In this document: positions 46,269-56,551 of the stretch, in pieces
Numbering within the stretch: position 1 is the first letter of the stretch
Layout: the number at the start of each line of letters is the position of its first letter
Assembly (NCBI GenBank): GCA_022826945.1
Contig: JAJDTY010000073.1
Coordinates: 390,507-454,506 of the forward strand
Length of the DNA stretch: 64,000 nt
Reading direction: 5' to 3'
Source of the DNA: Candidatus Binatia bacterium
GTDB lineage: Bacteria > Desulfobacterota > Binatia > Bin18
Notes under the pieces: model-generated
Seen by the model: only the letters and a program-made list of their open reading frames with translations
Told to the model about the DNA's origin: nothing
Database searches by the model: none
Program-made: the position numbers and the translations under genes

Positions 46269-46997
46269 ATGCATAGGCAAAAAATGGTAAGGTTCAGCAT
46301 CGTGACGGTTGCATCATGCGTCATCCTCTCTGTTTTAGCCGTGCTCACGCTAGGAGTGACACCGCTCTCTGGGCTCTCGTCAGCCTCTCTCGAATTCTTC
46401 CCCTTATCTCCACCTCTTGTTTCAAACGAAAAACTGGGAAAAGGGAAATTCCTCGTCGCAGCAAACCATCTTCATGACCCCAATTTCTCACAGACCGTCG
46501 TCTATCTCGTTGCTTACGGCCAACGGGGCGCTCTGGGCGTAGTGGTCAATCGTCCGACGAACGTTCAGTTGGCAAGCGCGCTCCCACATCTGGCAGACCA
46601 ACCGCACGCGGAGGATGTGATCTATGCCGGAGGTCCGGTGGGACGCACCCATATGCTCTTACTCATTCGCTCACAGACATCTCCACTTGGAGAAACACTC
46701 CCAATCACGGAAGAGGTTTCCCTGACGTCCAGTCTCGATAATTTAACCGAGCTGGCCGCGACAGCAACGGCCCAGTTTCACGTGTATGCGGGCCATGCCG
46801 GCTGGTCGCCCCTTCAACTTGACTCTGAAGTCGCACGAGGCGACTGGCATGTTATGCCCGCTGATCCCGCAACGCTTTTTGATACAGACTTGAAAAACGT
46901 CTGGTCAGATCTGAGTAATAAAGACGCTCGTGACGCCGCGGAGTGGATCCACCACAGACAGCCCATATATCCGGAAAGACCTCAGGACAGCTATTAA
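46269..46997 (+). CDS. YqgE/AlgH (UPF0301) family protein with N-terminal hydrophobic segment
   Basis: 242 residues, longer than the usual 185-200. The C-terminal 190 residues are a standard YqgE domain: GKFLVAANHLHDPNFSQTVV, then GALGVVVNRPTNV, YAGGPVGRTHMLLLI and VYAGHAGWSPLQLDSEVARG. The additional N-terminus contains a hydrophobic stretch (about 9-36, SIVTVASCVILSVLAVLTLG) that would export or anchor the protein, whereas YqgE proteins are normally cytosolic. Ordered after DUF192 (26-base gap) and before the NTF2-like gene. Function of the family unknown. Confidence 0.87.
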   Translation: MHRQKMVRFSIVTVASCVILSVLAVLTLGVTPLSGLSSASLEFFPLSPPLVSNEKLGKGKFLVAANHLHDPNFSQTVVYLVAYGQRGALGVVVNRPTNVQLASALPHLADQPHAEDVIYAGGPVGRTHMLLLIRSQTSPLGETLPITEEVSLTSSLDNLTELAATATAQFHVYAGHAGWSPLQLDSEVARGDWHVMPADPATLFDTDLKNVWSDLSNKDARDAAEWIHHRQPIYPERPQDSY

Positions 46998-47017
46998 AGA
47001 GTTGAGGAGGAAACGCC

Positions 47018-47395
47018 ATGGCACGCATCGAATGGATCATTCGTTTATTTCACGCCATTGACACCAACGATACCAATACTTTTGCGGGCTTCCTCACCCC
47101 TGACGCGCTTTTCAAGTTTGCCAATCAAGAGCCAGTCGTTGGGAAAGAGGCCGCGCGTCAAACGGTGGCCGAATTTCTCTCCAGCATTGAAGCTATTCAT
47201 CACGACGTCCTAGATGTCTGGGAGAAGGACGGGGCGACGGCATGCCACGGCATCGTGACCTATACTCGTCATGACTCCAGTCAACTCCGCGTCCCATTTG
47301 CTAATGTGTTCAAAATGCAGGGGAATTTGATTCGGGAATATCTGATCTACGTCGATGCATCGCAACTCTATGCCCCAGAGGGGCGCACGTCGTAG
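47018..47395 (+). CDS. SnoaL/NTF2-like fold protein
   Basis: 125 residues of the NTF2-like barrel: an N-terminal helix pair ARIEWIIRLFHAIDTNDTN, the FLTPDALFKFANQEPVVG strand region, and the closing beta strands LRVPFANVFKMQGNLIREYL. Such proteins are small hydrolases, isomerases or binding proteins; no catalytic set stands out. GTTGAGGAGGAAACGCC gives a strong ribosome site. A 261-base gap without a gene follows before the TonB locus; I see nothing definite in it. Confidence 0.8.
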   Translation: MARIEWIIRLFHAIDTNDTNTFAGFLTPDALFKFANQEPVVGKEAARQTVAEFLSSIEAIHHDVLDVWEKDGATACHGIVTYTRHDSSQLRVPFANVFKMQGNLIREYLIYVDASQLYAPEGRTS

Positions 47396-47656
47396 TGCTG
47401 TTGGATAAGGCTCTAGGCTTGATCCCCTGGGTGGGGAGTAACGTTGACAGATAAAAGCGTCCTCGGATAGGGGCCTTTGAGATGCAAACAGTGTGCATAG
47501 TAGAAGTAGAGTAGAGAAACCCTTGTTTTTATTGGTCAGAATCTCTCAAAATGGGGCATTACCAGAATTTGACTTCTTCGTCAGGATGTATTAGCAACCT
47601 GTGTGATCTCATACAGTCGCAGGAGAAGCGGTTCACGAAGGAGACAGAGGAGAATT

Positions 47657-48433
47657 ATGATACCCAGGACATACCTCATAGGGCTGCTCGTGTGCGCCTG
47701 TTTTAGCGGCTGGTCGGAATACGTGAGTGCCCAGCCAGTTGAACAATTGATAGAAACGCAAAGTGATGCAGTCACGGAGGCCATCCGCTCTCAGGACACA
47801 ATCGATGCCCTTGCAGACGAAACACAGCGCATGCTGAGCACCTATCGGAATACCATCCGGCAGACAGAAAGCCTTCGAGTCTACGTTGAGCAACTCGACC
47901 GTCTTCTTGACTCCCAGCAGAAAGAAGCCGCCTCTCTCGAAACCCAGCTCCAAGAAATTGAGGTCACCCAGCGCGATATTATGCCTTTGCTCGTCCGCAT
48001 GCTGGATCATCTCGTTCAGTTTGTCGCCCTAGATATTCCTTTTTTACCCCAAGAACGTCAGGAGCGGCTAAACCGTCTCCGGAACACCTTCGATCAATCG
48101 GATCTGACGGTTACCGAGAAGTATCGCAGTATCATGGAGGCGTATCAGATTGAGACGGACTATGGCCGGACGATCGAAGGCTATCGTGGGGCGATCACTA
48201 TCGATGGGCAAGAGCGCACGGTTGACTTTTTGCGAATTGGGCGGCTGGCACTGCTGTATCAGGGCCTGGACGGCCAAGAGGTGGGCCACTGGAATCAGAG
48301 TACCCAGGAGTGGGAACCCCTACCGAGTAGTTATCGACGTGCCATCAATCGAGGGTTACAGATCGCGGCGAAACAATCAGTTCCCAACCTCCTGCTGCTC
48401 CCCGTTCCCGCTCCAAGCGAGGTGACCCAATGA
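47657..48433 (+). CDS. DUF3450 family periplasmic protein of the TtpC-TonB locus
   Basis: 258 residues. A signal peptide of about 25 residues ends in SAQP. The mature protein starts with a long coiled coil (about 28-125, ending LETQLQEIEVTQRD) and continues with the conserved FLPQERQERLNRLRNTFDQ and DFLRIGRLALLYQGLDGQ. DUF3450 proteins are always found with TtpC-type ExbB systems. ATG at 47657 follows ACAGAGGAGAATT; an upstream in-frame start at 47603 is less likely. It overlaps ttpC by 4 bases, as first gene of a six-gene operon. Confidence 0.9.
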   Translation: MIPRTYLIGLLVCACFSGWSEYVSAQPVEQLIETQSDAVTEAIRSQDTIDALADETQRMLSTYRNTIRQTESLRVYVEQLDRLLDSQQKEAASLETQLQEIEVTQRDIMPLLVRMLDHLVQFVALDIPFLPQERQERLNRLRNTFDQSDLTVTEKYRSIMEAYQIETDYGRTIEGYRGAITIDGQERTVDFLRIGRLALLYQGLDGQEVGHWNQSTQEWEPLPSSYRRAINRGLQIAAKQSVPNLLLLPVPAPSEVTQ

Positions 48434-49815
48434 ACATATTACGATGGGGTGTTGTGTGGTTGCTCTTCCTAGTCGGATTCCCTCGACTGGATGTTTTTGC
48501 GCAGGAAGGTCCCCAGTCTCTCCAGGAATTATTCGATCAAGTCCGCGCTGAGCGACAGTCCGACTCCAAACTACATGGCGAGCGCGAGTCTCGTTTTCTG
48601 GCAGAGCGTGACCAACGCCAAAGCCTGCTCCAGCAGGCCGAGAGGGAACTCGCTACGGTCAAGCAACAGAGCGAAGAGAAACAGGCGATCTTCAGAAATA
48701 ACGAAGATAATCTGGTGCAACTCCGTGACCAACTCAAGGAGCGGGCTGCCTCACTGGGCGAACTGTTCGGCGTCGTCCGGCAGATCTCACGCGATACGGC
48801 CGGGATGATAGAGGGGTCGTTCGTTTCCGTCCAGGCTGGCGAGCGAGTCGATTTTCTCAATACCATGGCCGAAAGCACGGAACTCGCTTCGCTGGAAGAG
48901 CTTGAGCGGTTGTGGATCATCCTGCTGGAAGAAATGACACAGTCCGGACAAGTCGTAAAATTTCCCACGACCGTGACCGAGCCAGATGGCGCCCAATCAG
49001 AGAGAGAAGTTGTCCGGGTCGGGACGTTCAATGGTGTCTCCGAAGGACAGTATCTCCGGTACGTGCCGGAGACCCGCCAACTCGCCGAGTTGGCACGCCA
49101 GCCCGAGGGGCAGTATATCAGCGCTGCACAAGACCTCGAGCAAGCAACGGAGGGGTATACGGCGTTTGGTGTCGACCCGTCCCGAGGAGCCATTCTCGCG
49201 GCTCTCGTGCAAAGGCCAGGCGCGTGGGAGCGGATTGAGCAAGGTGGTATTATTGGTTTCGTGATCCTCGCCATCGGCCTGCTTGCCGCAGGGTTGATTG
49301 TGGAGCGGACAATATATCTGTGGCGGGAAGACCGGCGCATGCAGGCACAACGCCAGATGGATGAACTCAAAGCCGACAACGCTTTAGGACGCGTCATGCT
49401 CGTGTATCAGTATGACACGGATCAAAATGTTGAAACCCTGGAAGCGCGCTTGGACGAAGCGATCCTGGAACAAATTCCGATCCTGGAACGCGGCTTGGCG
49501 ACGCTCGGCATTTTTGCCGCAGTTGCCCCGCTGCTCGGGCTACTCGGCACGGTCGTCGGTATGATTGATACCTTTCAGTCCATCACGCTGTTTGGAGCAG
49601 GTGATCCGCGGGTCATGTCGGATGGCATTTCGCAAGCACTCGTGACCACCCAGCTTGGATTGAGCGTGGCGATTCCGATCGTCCTCCTGCATTCTCTGCT
49701 GTCCAGCAAGAGTAGCCGCCTTGTTCATACATTAGAAGAACAGAGTGCGGGGATGATCGCCCTGTTAGCCGGGCGCTCGTCCCTCCTAGCCGGACAGCCG
49801 GATGAGTCCTCCTGA
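48430..49815 (+). CDS. ttpC: TtpC: ExbB/TolQ-type protein with N-terminal periplasmic coiled coil
   Basis: 461 residues. A signal peptide (1-25) is followed by a periplasmic coiled coil (about 30-115) and a domain to about residue 265. Then come three membrane helices: about 275-297 (GFVILAIGLLAAGLIVERTI) and the conserved pair around LATLGIFAAVAPLLGLLGTV (about 357-376) and GLSVAIPIVLLHSLL. In Vibrio TtpC is an essential fourth component of the TonB2 system. The stop overlaps the next start by one base (TGATG). The pairing with DUF3450 and a second, short ExbB fits that system exactly. Confidence 0.9.
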   Translation: MNILRWGVVWLLFLVGFPRLDVFAQEGPQSLQELFDQVRAERQSDSKLHGERESRFLAERDQRQSLLQQAERELATVKQQSEEKQAIFRNNEDNLVQLRDQLKERAASLGELFGVVRQISRDTAGMIEGSFVSVQAGERVDFLNTMAESTELASLEELERLWIILLEEMTQSGQVVKFPTTVTEPDGAQSEREVVRVGTFNGVSEGQYLRYVPETRQLAELARQPEGQYISAAQDLEQATEGYTAFGVDPSRGAILAALVQRPGAWERIEQGGIIGFVILAIGLLAAGLIVERTIYLWREDRRMQAQRQMDELKADNALGRVMLVYQYDTDQNVETLEARLDEAILEQIPILERGLATLGIFAAVAPLLGLLGTVVGMIDTFQSITLFGAGDPRVMSDGISQALVTTQLGLSVAIPIVLLHSLLSSKSSRLVHTLEEQSAGMIALLAGRSSLLAGQPDESS

Positions 49816-50336
49816 TGCTCTATAATCTTCTTATTGGTCCACTCCAACAGTTCTTTGCGACCGGCGGGTCGGCGCTGTGGGCTATTTTTGTGGTTGCTAT
49901 CGCCTTGTGGGCTCTCATTATCGAACGCTTTGTTTTCTTTTGGACACGCTATCCCTCCCTTGAGAATGATGTCGTCTCTCGCTGGCAAGCTCGCAGCGAC
50001 CACCAGTCGTGGTATGCCTTTCAGGTTCGCAAGATGGAGATCATTCAGATGGACTTTCAGCTCCGCAGAGGTCTTTCTCTGATTCGGACCCTGACCATTG
50101 TGTTACCCATCTTAGGGCTCCTGGGAACAGTCAACGGCATGATTTTCACATTTACGGTTATGCAGTTATTTGGAACCGGCAATGCCAATGGTTTGGCCGG
50201 TGGAATTTCCGAAGCACTGGTTACAACTATGGCCGGATTGGTGTGTGCCGTTCCCGGACTCTATTTCAGTTCCAACTTAGACCGGAGAGCGGCAAAATCT
50301 GCGCAGCGGATAGCCGGCCTCTTACGTGTGGACTAA
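49815..50336 (+). CDS. exbB: ExbB-type proton channel protein (short form)
   Basis: 173 residues, three membrane segments: about 20-40 (LWAIFVVAIALWALIIERFV) and the signature pair LTIVLPILGLLGTVNGMIFTF (about 92-112) and LVTTMAGLVCAVPGLYFSSN (about 135-155). The lack of a long cytoplasmic extension is typical of ExbB2 in TtpC systems. One-base overlap with ttpC; exbD follows after 25 bases. Confidence 0.93.
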   Translation: MLYNLLIGPLQQFFATGGSALWAIFVVAIALWALIIERFVFFWTRYPSLENDVVSRWQARSDHQSWYAFQVRKMEIIQMDFQLRRGLSLIRTLTIVLPILGLLGTVNGMIFTFTVMQLFGTGNANGLAGGISEALVTTMAGLVCAVPGLYFSSNLDRRAAKSAQRIAGLLRVD

Positions 50337-50361
50337 GACGATATATTAAGGATGGTACCGA

Positions 50362-50769
50362 ATGAGACTACGCCGGGACAGACGTGACAGTGCTCCTGAG
50401 ATCAATCTAACGCCGATGATAGATATGGTGTTTATCCTCCTGATCTTCTTTCTGGTCGCCTCCTCGTTCGTGAAGGAAGCCGGGATTGAGGTCAACCGCC
50501 CCGTCGCGCAGACAGCTCAGACGCAAGGGCGTGGGACGATTCGCATTGCGCTCTCAGAAACGGGCGAAATATGGATGGAGCGCCGCTCGATCGATATTCG
50601 GGCCGTCCGGGCAAACGTCGAGCGGATGCTCGCCGAGAGCCCTGAGGCCAGTGTTGTGGTATTAGCCGATGAAACCGCCCACACCGGCCTGCTGGTACAG
50701 GTCATGGATCAAGTCCGCTTGGCCGGCGTGAATGATATCGCGGTTGCTGCCCGACAACAGGAGGGCTGA
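50362..50769 (+). CDS. exbD: ExbD-type biopolymer transport protein
   Basis: 135 residues with one membrane helix (about 17-38) in EINLTPMIDMVFILLIFFLV, which carries the conserved proton-handling Asp. The periplasmic ExbD fold follows and ends in LVQVMDQVRLAGVNDIAVAA. It forms the motor with the two ExbB-type proteins; the gene sits 2 bases before tonB. Confidence 0.94.
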   Translation: MRLRRDRRDSAPEINLTPMIDMVFILLIFFLVASSFVKEAGIEVNRPVAQTAQTQGRGTIRIALSETGEIWMERRSIDIRAVRANVERMLAESPEASVVVLADETAHTGLLVQVMDQVRLAGVNDIAVAARQQEG

Positions 50770-50771
50770 GG

Positions 50772-51410
50772 ATGTTCAGGCGAGCCGCCGTGTCAGGTCT
50801 CGCCGGCCTGACCATTGCCGTCCTGCTCTTTCTGATCATGCACGTGCTGGTTGCACGTTCCCAGCGCGCGCGTTCCTACCCGGATGCCTATCCTATCATT
50901 GATTTTGTTCGTCTCGCACCTGAGGCACAGCCCCCTCCGCGAGATGAGCGTGAACCGCCCGAGGAACCCCCTCCACCCGAAGTGCCGCCAACTCCGAGCT
51001 TGACCTTACAGACGGCGAACCAGCCTCAGATCTCGGCACCACAGATTGAAATGACCGCAGCCATTACGTCAGGTCCTTTGCTCGATATGACCCCCTTGGC
51101 CGCGCCGGCCAGCAACAAGCAAACGGTCCTGTCAGGACATGAGTTGATGCCGCTGGTCCGAGTCCCGCCCCGTTATCCGGGGCGCGCCGCACGTCTTCAG
51201 ATCGAGGGCTCTGTCACGGTTGAGTTCACTATTACGGCAGACGGCAGCGTAGCCGATCCCGCGATTATCGAATCCGACCCCCCTCGAGTCTTTGATAAGG
51301 CGGCGTTGCAAGCCATTGTCCAGTGGAAATTCAAACCTCGCGTGGAGAATGGACAGGCGGTTGAATCGCGCGCGTCGCAGCGGATCGAGTTTGCCCTGGG
51401 AGGAGGCTGA
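50772..51410 (+). CDS. tonB: TonB energy transducer (TonB2 type)
   Basis: 212 residues: a single N-terminal anchor (about 9-28, GLTIAVLLFLIMHVLVARSQ), a short Pro-rich linker (about 55-78, EPPEEPPPPEVPPTPS) and a C-terminal TonB domain with PLVRVPPRYPGRAARLQIEG, SVTVEFTITADGSV and ALQAIVQWKFKPRVENGQAV. The YP and AxxxQWKFxP patterns are the TonB hallmarks. The linker is far shorter than in the Tol-operon TonB-like protein at 7 kb, as known for TonB2 proteins. Outer-membrane receptors are not in the window. Confidence 0.93.
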   Translation: MFRRAAVSGLAGLTIAVLLFLIMHVLVARSQRARSYPDAYPIIDFVRLAPEAQPPPRDEREPPEEPPPPEVPPTPSLTLQTANQPQISAPQIEMTAAITSGPLLDMTPLAAPASNKQTVLSGHELMPLVRVPPRYPGRAARLQIEGSVTVEFTITADGSVADPAIIESDPPRVFDKAALQAIVQWKFKPRVENGQAVESRASQRIEFALGGG

Positions 51411-51412
51411 TA

Positions 51413-52651
51413 GTGCTCAGGAAAGCGCGCCGCATTGCAGCTTGGCTCCACATGCTCTGCGGCCTGGGAATAGTATCTTTGTGTCTGGCTTGGCCCAGCA
51501 TCGCTGGCGGCGAGGAACCGCGTCTGTCACAGGAGGTTCACGAGCAATTGGTCGCAGTGCAGGAGTTGATACAGAACGAGCAGCATCAAAAAGCCCTGAC
51601 ACAATTACAGGCACTCGCAGCAGACACCTCGCTCAGTCCCTATGAAACAGCTCTTGTCCAGCAAACGCTGGGATATGCCCATGCCGGCCTGGAGCAATAC
51701 GATCAAGCCGTCAGTGCCTTTCAGCAATGCTTGGCTGGTGGAGCCTTACCGCCAGACAACACCCAAATCGTTCGGTACAACCTAGCCCAAATGCTGATGA
51801 GCGCCGAGCGTTACGAAGAGGGGGCTCGCGCACTGGAAACCTGGTTTGCCGACGAGGAGAACCCTCGCCCGCAGGCGCGGGTCTTTCTTGCTCAGGCGTA
51901 TATTCAACTCAAACGGTACATCCGTGCCGAGCAGAATATTCAGCGGGCAATTGACGAGACAAAGACATTCCACGAAGCCTGGTACCAGATGTTGATTGTC
52001 GTCCAAATTGAGCAGGAAAAATTCTCCCAAGCCGCTTCGACACTCCAGCAGCTCCTCGCTCAGTATCCGCAGAAAAAAACCTATTGGCAGCAACTCTCGC
52101 AGATATACAGCCAGGAGGAAAAGCACAAACGAGCCGTTGCCACCCTGGCCATGGCCTACAAATTAGGCCTGCTGAACGAACGGGAAGCCATACAGGTCGT
52201 GCAGTACTATCTGCATCTCGGCTTGCCCTATAAAGCCGCCGACCTGTTGATGGATGGATTGAACAAAAAGATCGTGCAGGATGTTGATGCCAATCGCGAA
52301 TTGCTCGTAACGTGTTGGCTGCACGCGCGAGAGGATCAACGAGCGTTGGATGTCCTTGAGCAGCTCGCTGACCGTGCCCAAACGGGCAAAATTGATCTTC
52401 GGCGTGCCGAGATACTTGCTCAATTAGAACGGTGGCAGGAAGTGACTACCACCGTCTCCGAAGGTTTGAGAAAAGGCGGGCTGACCAATACGGGCAAGGC
52501 CTTCATGCTCCTTGGTATTTCTGAGTACCGGTCGGGAAACCTGGATGAAAGTAAAGCCGCCTTTACCCAGGCGACTTCCCACAGAGCTTCGGCCAAGCAA
52601 GCGCGCCAATGGCTCAGGCTCGTTGAACAAGAAATGGCTAAACAGGAATAA
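51413..52651 (+). CDS. TPR-repeat protein of the TtpC-TonB locus
   Basis: 412 residues. A hydrophobic signal segment (about 8-28, IAAWLHMLCGLGIVSLCLAW) is followed by about nine tetratricopeptide units, such as YETALVQQTLGYAHAGLEQY, YIRAEQNIQRAIDETKTFHE and YRSGNLDESKAAFTQATSHR. This sixth gene is regularly present in TtpC-TonB2 operons and probably acts as a periplasmic scaffold. The start is GTG 51413, two bases after the tonB stop, with GGAGGAGGC overlapping the end of tonB. Confidence 0.87.
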   Translation: MLRKARRIAAWLHMLCGLGIVSLCLAWPSIAGGEEPRLSQEVHEQLVAVQELIQNEQHQKALTQLQALAADTSLSPYETALVQQTLGYAHAGLEQYDQAVSAFQQCLAGGALPPDNTQIVRYNLAQMLMSAERYEEGARALETWFADEENPRPQARVFLAQAYIQLKRYIRAEQNIQRAIDETKTFHEAWYQMLIVVQIEQEKFSQAASTLQQLLAQYPQKKTYWQQLSQIYSQEEKHKRAVATLAMAYKLGLLNEREAIQVVQYYLHLGLPYKAADLLMDGLNKKIVQDVDANRELLVTCWLHAREDQRALDVLEQLADRAQTGKIDLRRAEILAQLERWQEVTTTVSEGLRKGGLTNTGKAFMLLGISEYRSGNLDESKAAFTQATSHRASAKQARQWLRLVEQEMAKQE

Positions 52652-52833
52652 TCGAGAGATCCTGCAGACCCTGCGTCACGTCTCCCCTGCCCTGCTCTCC
52701 CTGCTCTTGTTCTCGGTGAGATGCCGCGGCCCAAAAAGCGTCGGCACTGACCACCCCTTCCTTGATCTTTTTCGTCTCGCATAATACAAGACCAAGGTCT
52801 CGCGACTTTGCAAACGGAAGAATAGGAAGAAGT

Positions 52834-54384
52834 ATGGGCCTCAAGGAAACCATCAACAGACTTGAAGACCTCAACCAGCAAGCACTCCAGGGTGGCGGTG
52901 TAAAGCGTATTGAACGCCAGCACGAGCTCGGCAAAAAAACGGCGCGGGAACGGATCGACGCCTTTCTTGATCCGGGCAGCTTTATTGAATTGGATCGGTT
53001 GAAAACCCATCGCTGCATCGACTTTGACATGGAGAAAACCAAGATCCCGGGCGATGGTGTTGTCACCGGCCATGGAACGGTCGACGGCCGTCAGGTTTTT
53101 GTTTTCTCCCAAGATTTTACCGTTTTTGGCGGCAGTCTCTCCAGCGCATTTTCCGAAAAAGTGTGTAAAGTCATGGACTTGGCTATGAAGACGGGCTGTC
53201 CGGTTGTTGGCATTAATGACTCGGGCGGCGCTCGGATTCAGGAAGGGGTAGAAAGTCTGGCGGGCTATGGAGAGATTTTTCTCCGCAACGTCCTGAGCTC
53301 AGGTGTCGTGCCCCAAATATCCGCCATTATGGGACCGTGTGCCGGCGGAGCGGTCTATTCCCCGGCTATCACCGACTTTATCTTCATGGTGGAGAATTCC
53401 AGTTATATGTTTATCACTGGGCCGGATGTCATTAAGACGGTCACGCATGAAGAGGTGACCATGCAGGAGTTGGGTGGAGCGGCAACACACAATGCGACCA
53501 GCGGGGTCGCTCATTTTGCCTCCCCGGATGAAGATGAGTGCTTTCACTCGATTCGTGAGTTGCTGAGCTATCTCCCCAGCAATAATATGGAAGACCCGCC
53601 GTTTCAGCCAACTACCGATGACCCGAATCGGCGAGATGAGGCCCTCAATCAGATCGTTCCGGATAACCCCAACCGACCTTACGACGTTACCGAAATCATT
53701 CGGTCGGTGGCGGACGAGCAGCATTTCTTCGAAGTCCAGAAAGACTACGCACGCAACATCGTCGTTGGGTTTGCCCGGCTTGGCGGTAAACCAGTCGGCA
53801 TCGTCGCCAATCAGCCCGCCTTTCTGGCCGGAGTGCTCGATATTGACGCCTCGGTCAAAGGGAGTCGGTTCGTCCGTTTTTGCGATTGTTTTAACATCCC
53901 CATTATCAGCTTTATCGACGTGCCGGGTTTTCTCCCAGGGACATCCCAAGAATACGGCGGGATTATTCGTCACGGCGCGAAACTGCTCTACGCTTATTGC
54001 GAAGCCACCGTGCCAAAGATTTCGGTCATTACGCGCAAAGCGTATGGCGGTGCCTATGTTGTCATGTCGAGTAAGGCTATTCGTGGTGATATTAATCTCG
54101 CCTACCCGGCTGGTGAGATTGCAGTCATGGGTCCAGACGGGGCGGTGAACATCATTTTCCGTAACGCCATCAAAGACGCACAAGACCAAGATGCCGAGCG
54201 GACCAAATTAGTTGAGGAATACCGCGAGACATTTGCCAATCCATTCAAAGCAGCGGAATTAGGCTATATTGATGAGATCATCATGCCCGCGGATACGCGT
54301 CCCCGCCTCATCCAGGCACTCACGATGCTGCAAAACAAACGGGAGAAAAATCCGCCCAAGAAGCATGGCAATATCCCCTTATAA
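52834..54384 (+). CDS. acyl-CoA carboxylase, carboxyltransferase subunit (propionyl/methylmalonyl-CoA type)
   Basis: 516 residues, the size of PccB. It transfers carboxyl from biotin to acyl-CoA. Both crotonase-like halves are present: the N-terminal half with [41 protein letters not shown] and [20 protein letters not shown], and the C-terminal half with [20 protein letters not shown] and [25 protein letters not shown] and the Asp-containing D-G-GAR loop are oxyanion-hole regions. ATG at 52834 follows AGGAAGAAGT. Biotin carboxylase and biotin carrier genes follow, so the complex is of the three-polypeptide type. Acetyl- and propionyl-CoA specificity cannot be settled from the sequence. Confidence 0.92.
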   Translation: MGLKETINRLEDLNQQALQGGGVKRIERQHELGKKTARERIDAFLDPGSFIELDRLKTHRCIDFDMEKTKIPGDGVVTGHGTVDGRQVFVFSQDFTVFGGSLSSAFSEKVCKVMDLAMKTGCPVVGINDSGGARIQEGVESLAGYGEIFLRNVLSSGVVPQISAIMGPCAGGAVYSPAITDFIFMVENSSYMFITGPDVIKTVTHEEVTMQELGGAATHNATSGVAHFASPDEDECFHSIRELLSYLPSNNMEDPPFQPTTDDPNRRDEALNQIVPDNPNRPYDVTEIIRSVADEQHFFEVQKDYARNIVVGFARLGGKPVGIVANQPAFLAGVLDIDASVKGSRFVRFCDCFNIPIISFIDVPGFLPGTSQEYGGIIRHGAKLLYAYCEATVPKISVITRKAYGGAYVVMSSKAIRGDINLAYPAGEIAVMGPDGAVNIIFRNAIKDAQDQDAERTKLVEEYRETFANPFKAAELGYIDEIIMPADTRPRLIQALTMLQNKREKNPPKKHGNIPL

Positions 54385-54455
54385 GGGGATAGGTGACAGA
54401 TGAGTGAGCACCCAACCACGACATCCCAACTCCTAATCCCGCCAAGGTAGGACCT

Positions 54456-55961
<1,506 letters not shown>

Positions 55962-55999
55962 CGAACACAAAGCACTGCCTCAGCAAGGACTGCATCCCT

Positions 56000-56503
56000 A
56001 TGGCCTATAAAGCAATGCTCGGCGACCAGACCTATACCATCAGCGTCCACGAGTTGGACGAACACCAGTACAAGATCGTCATCGACGATGAAGAGCATAT
56101 TATCGACGGCAGACGCTTGACCGGCCATATGTACTCGCTCATTGTTGAGAACAAATCATTTACCGTCGATGTGGCAGAAAAAGACGACGAGTATACCGTC
56201 GCCTATGAAGGCAAAAGCTTTCAGGTCGGAGTACTCGATGAACGCAAGGCCCGTCGGGGCGGAGCCGGGGCGAGTCTTGGTGGAGCGGGTGAGAAAGATA
56301 TCTGTTCGATGATGCCGGGGAAAGTAGTCGAACTCCTGGTGCAGGCAGGCGATACCGTGGAAAAAGACCAGGGCGTCATCATCATCGAGGCGATGAAAAT
56401 GGAAAATGAAATCCGCGCCCCCATTGCCGGAACAGTCAAAGCCGTTCACGTTGAGACGGGTCAGGCGGTTGAATCTGGAGAACTGCTCGTCGAACTTGAA
56501 TAA
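56000..56503 (+). CDS. biotin carboxyl carrier protein of acyl-CoA carboxylase
   Basis: 167 residues. The C-terminal biotinyl domain (about 98-167) carries the biotinylated Lys133 in EAMKMENEI. Two beta-rich units precede it (about 1-85), with DGRRLTGHMYSLIVENKSF, like the biotin-domain-linking BT region of propionyl-CoA carboxylases, which binds the carboxyltransferase. Completes the three-subunit acyl-CoA carboxylase. The ThyX-like gene follows 48 bases later. Confidence 0.93.
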   Translation: MAYKAMLGDQTYTISVHELDEHQYKIVIDDEEHIIDGRRLTGHMYSLIVENKSFTVDVAEKDDEYTVAYEGKSFQVGVLDERKARRGGAGASLGGAGEKDICSMMPGKVVELLVQAGDTVEKDQGVIIIEAMKMENEIRAPIAGTVKAVHVETGQAVESGELLVELE

Positions 56504-56551
56504 ACATCTCCTCACAAGGTGGCTGCTTGCAGAGCCACACGATTCGCTATT

